A stretch of DNA of 64,000 nt from contig CM050999.1 in the NCBI GenBank assembly GCA_027704905.1, positions 7,117,124-7,181,123 of the forward strand. The letters run 5' to 3'. Source of the DNA: Muraenolepis orangiensis (Eukaryota > Chordata > Actinopteri > Gadiformes > Muraenolepididae). Positions 62,873-64,000 of the stretch are shown here, one piece after another. Under the pieces are notes generated by a model that ran no database searches, had not been told where the DNA came from, and saw only the letters and a list, made by a program, of their open reading frames with translations. The position numbers and the translations under genes were made by a program. Numbering within the stretch: the first letter of the stretch is position 1; each line of letters opens with the position of its first letter.

Positions 62873-63420
62873 GGGTTTGTGTCTGTGTAGTGCTGGTGTC
62901 AGCCACCAGGGGGCGGGTTACCGGGAGGAGGGGGAGGAGCCTCGGTCCGGAGTCTCTTCCTGGTTGAAACCCAACAACAAGAGATGTTGCTTTTTAAAAA
63001 AAAAGTTTGGTTAACTTTAAATGCTGTGGTTTGAAATTACCCGCAGTTCATATATGAATACATACCACCATACTAACTGATACTAGGATCAGTTAAGTAT
63101 CGTTCACTACACGACTAACCTTCGACAAGGGGAAGAAGAGACTAGACGACGAGACTCATAGTGTCCACTTGTTTTCGTCGTTTCAGGTGAGACTGCTTTA
63201 TGTACATTTCTGTTTTTAGTGTTTATTAACACCACACTACTACTAGTTATTTAGGTAAAACTTCGGTTTGAAACGTTATATCACTTGACACATAGTGTAT
63301 GACTTTTGTTAGTAAACTTTGTCCATTATGTTGTACTTTCTTGCACCAAACCAAGTAATCACCATGCACATTTAAATAGAAATACATGGGATCTATGGAT
63401 ACTCCTGGATTTCCTATGTA
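62873..63420. other. Unassigned single-copy stretch
   Basis: 62880-62975 is GC-richer (AGCCACCAGGGGGCGGGTTA, GGAGGAGGGGGAGGAGCC) and could be an exon or GC-box promoter piece, but no protein is recognised. The remainder is AT-rich. Confidence 0.35.
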
Positions 63421-63730
63421 GTTGTGCTGTGTGTTACCTGTCTAGCTGTTCTGTAACCTGTCTAGCTGTTCTGTAACCTGTCTAGCTGTTTTGTTACCTG
63501 TCTAGCTGTTCTGTTACCTGTCTATCTGTTCTGTTACCGGTCTAGCTGTTCTGTAACCTGTCTATCTGTTCTGTTACCGGTCTAGCTGTTCGGTTACCTG
63601 TCTAGCTGTTCTGTAACCTGTCTATCTGTTCTGTTACCGGTCTAGCTGTTCGGTTACCTGTCTAGCTGTTCTGTTACCTGTCTAGCTGTTCTGTAACCTG
63701 TCTAGCTGTACTGTTACCTGTCTGGTTGTA
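63420..63730. repeat. 20-bp minisatellite, about 15 units
   Basis: TGTTCTGTTACCTGTCTAGC with ACCGG, GTAACC and CTATC variants. Confidence 0.93.
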
Positions 63731-63883
63731 CTGTGTTGTACTTATGTGTGTTTAATATCCGTGTTTTATCTTTAGTGGGTGTGTAGAGTTATATAGAGAG
63801 GGTGATAAAGTAACACAGATTGTGATAATAAACCATTGTGGTTTATGGATTAAACCTCCATAAACCTGATCTCAAACGGAAAC

Positions 63884-63913
63884 TGACGTCACATGCTGAC
63901 TGTACTGACGTCA
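63884..63913. promoter_or_regulatory. Two CRE palindromes (TGACGTCA)
   Basis: Exact CREB/ATF sites at 63884-63891 and 63906-63913, starts 22 bp apart (about two helical turns). They may belong to a promoter of a gene beyond the right edge. Confidence 0.5.
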
Positions 63914-64000
63914 TTCCCGAGTCGAAGGTCTTCTCTTCCGTGTGGTTAATGCCCTCTTGTGAGGGAGTTAGCTTTAAAGTTGCTCACTAAGTAGTTGACA

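Noticed and set aside
62880..62990. Possible exon near AGCCACCAGGGGGCGGGTTA
   Set aside because: Short, no recognised protein and no paired splice signals; kept only as an unassigned stretch.

Overview
The window is vertebrate genomic DNA, almost certainly from a ray-finned (teleost) fish. Three multi-exon housekeeping genes have clear vertebrate orthologues, there are several teleost-type odorant receptor (OR) genes, and the repeats are typical of fish: L2-like LINEs, a Rex3/RTE LINE, a tRNA-derived SINE, Ty3/gypsy fragments, hAT and PIF/Harbinger-like DNA elements, and many minisatellites.

Layout. 1-25.3 kb is an OR neighbourhood heavily reworked by transposons. It holds an OR remnant cut by a gypsy LTR (706-892), an intact OR on + (1773-2699), an intact OR on - (9254-10180), an OR on + whose 3' third is replaced by L2 sequence (14649-15304), and a divergent GC-rich OR on - (24251-25276). 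The first three full or partial receptors share a nearly identical upstream block of about 200 bp, so they are recent duplicates. Between them lie L2 copies nested in each other (15305-18970), a LINE with a (TGAATC)n tail, gypsy RNase H/integrase remnants, and a Harbinger-like element (20368-22655) carrying two side-by-side hAT insertions. 26303-31129 is a decayed DNA transposon with 29-bp inverted termini, split by an essentially intact Rex3/RTE retrotransposon with a perfect 12-bp target duplication.

32.4-58.7 kb is gene-dense. LIPT2 (lipoate octanoyltransferase, -) and an RNF169-like RING E3 ligase (+) are head to head. SPCS2 (signal peptidase complex subunit, +) and EIF4H (translation initiation factor, +) follow. 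LIPT2, RNF169 and SPCS2 lie in the same order on human 11q13.4, so this is conserved synteny with genes missing between them; EIF4H is not part of that human block. I resolved all exons of these genes with consistent reading phases. SPCS2 intron 3 is a U12-type AT-AC intron.

58.7-64 kb has no recognisable coding gene. It is dominated by a 2.7-kb minisatellite with a 72-bp higher-order period and ends in a possible promoter with two CRE palindromes.

The most striking general feature is the density of minisatellites (at least 13 arrays with units of 20-47 bp), several built on CTAG-rich cores. Exon coordinates were read by eye from splice signals and protein similarity known from memory. No database search was run.
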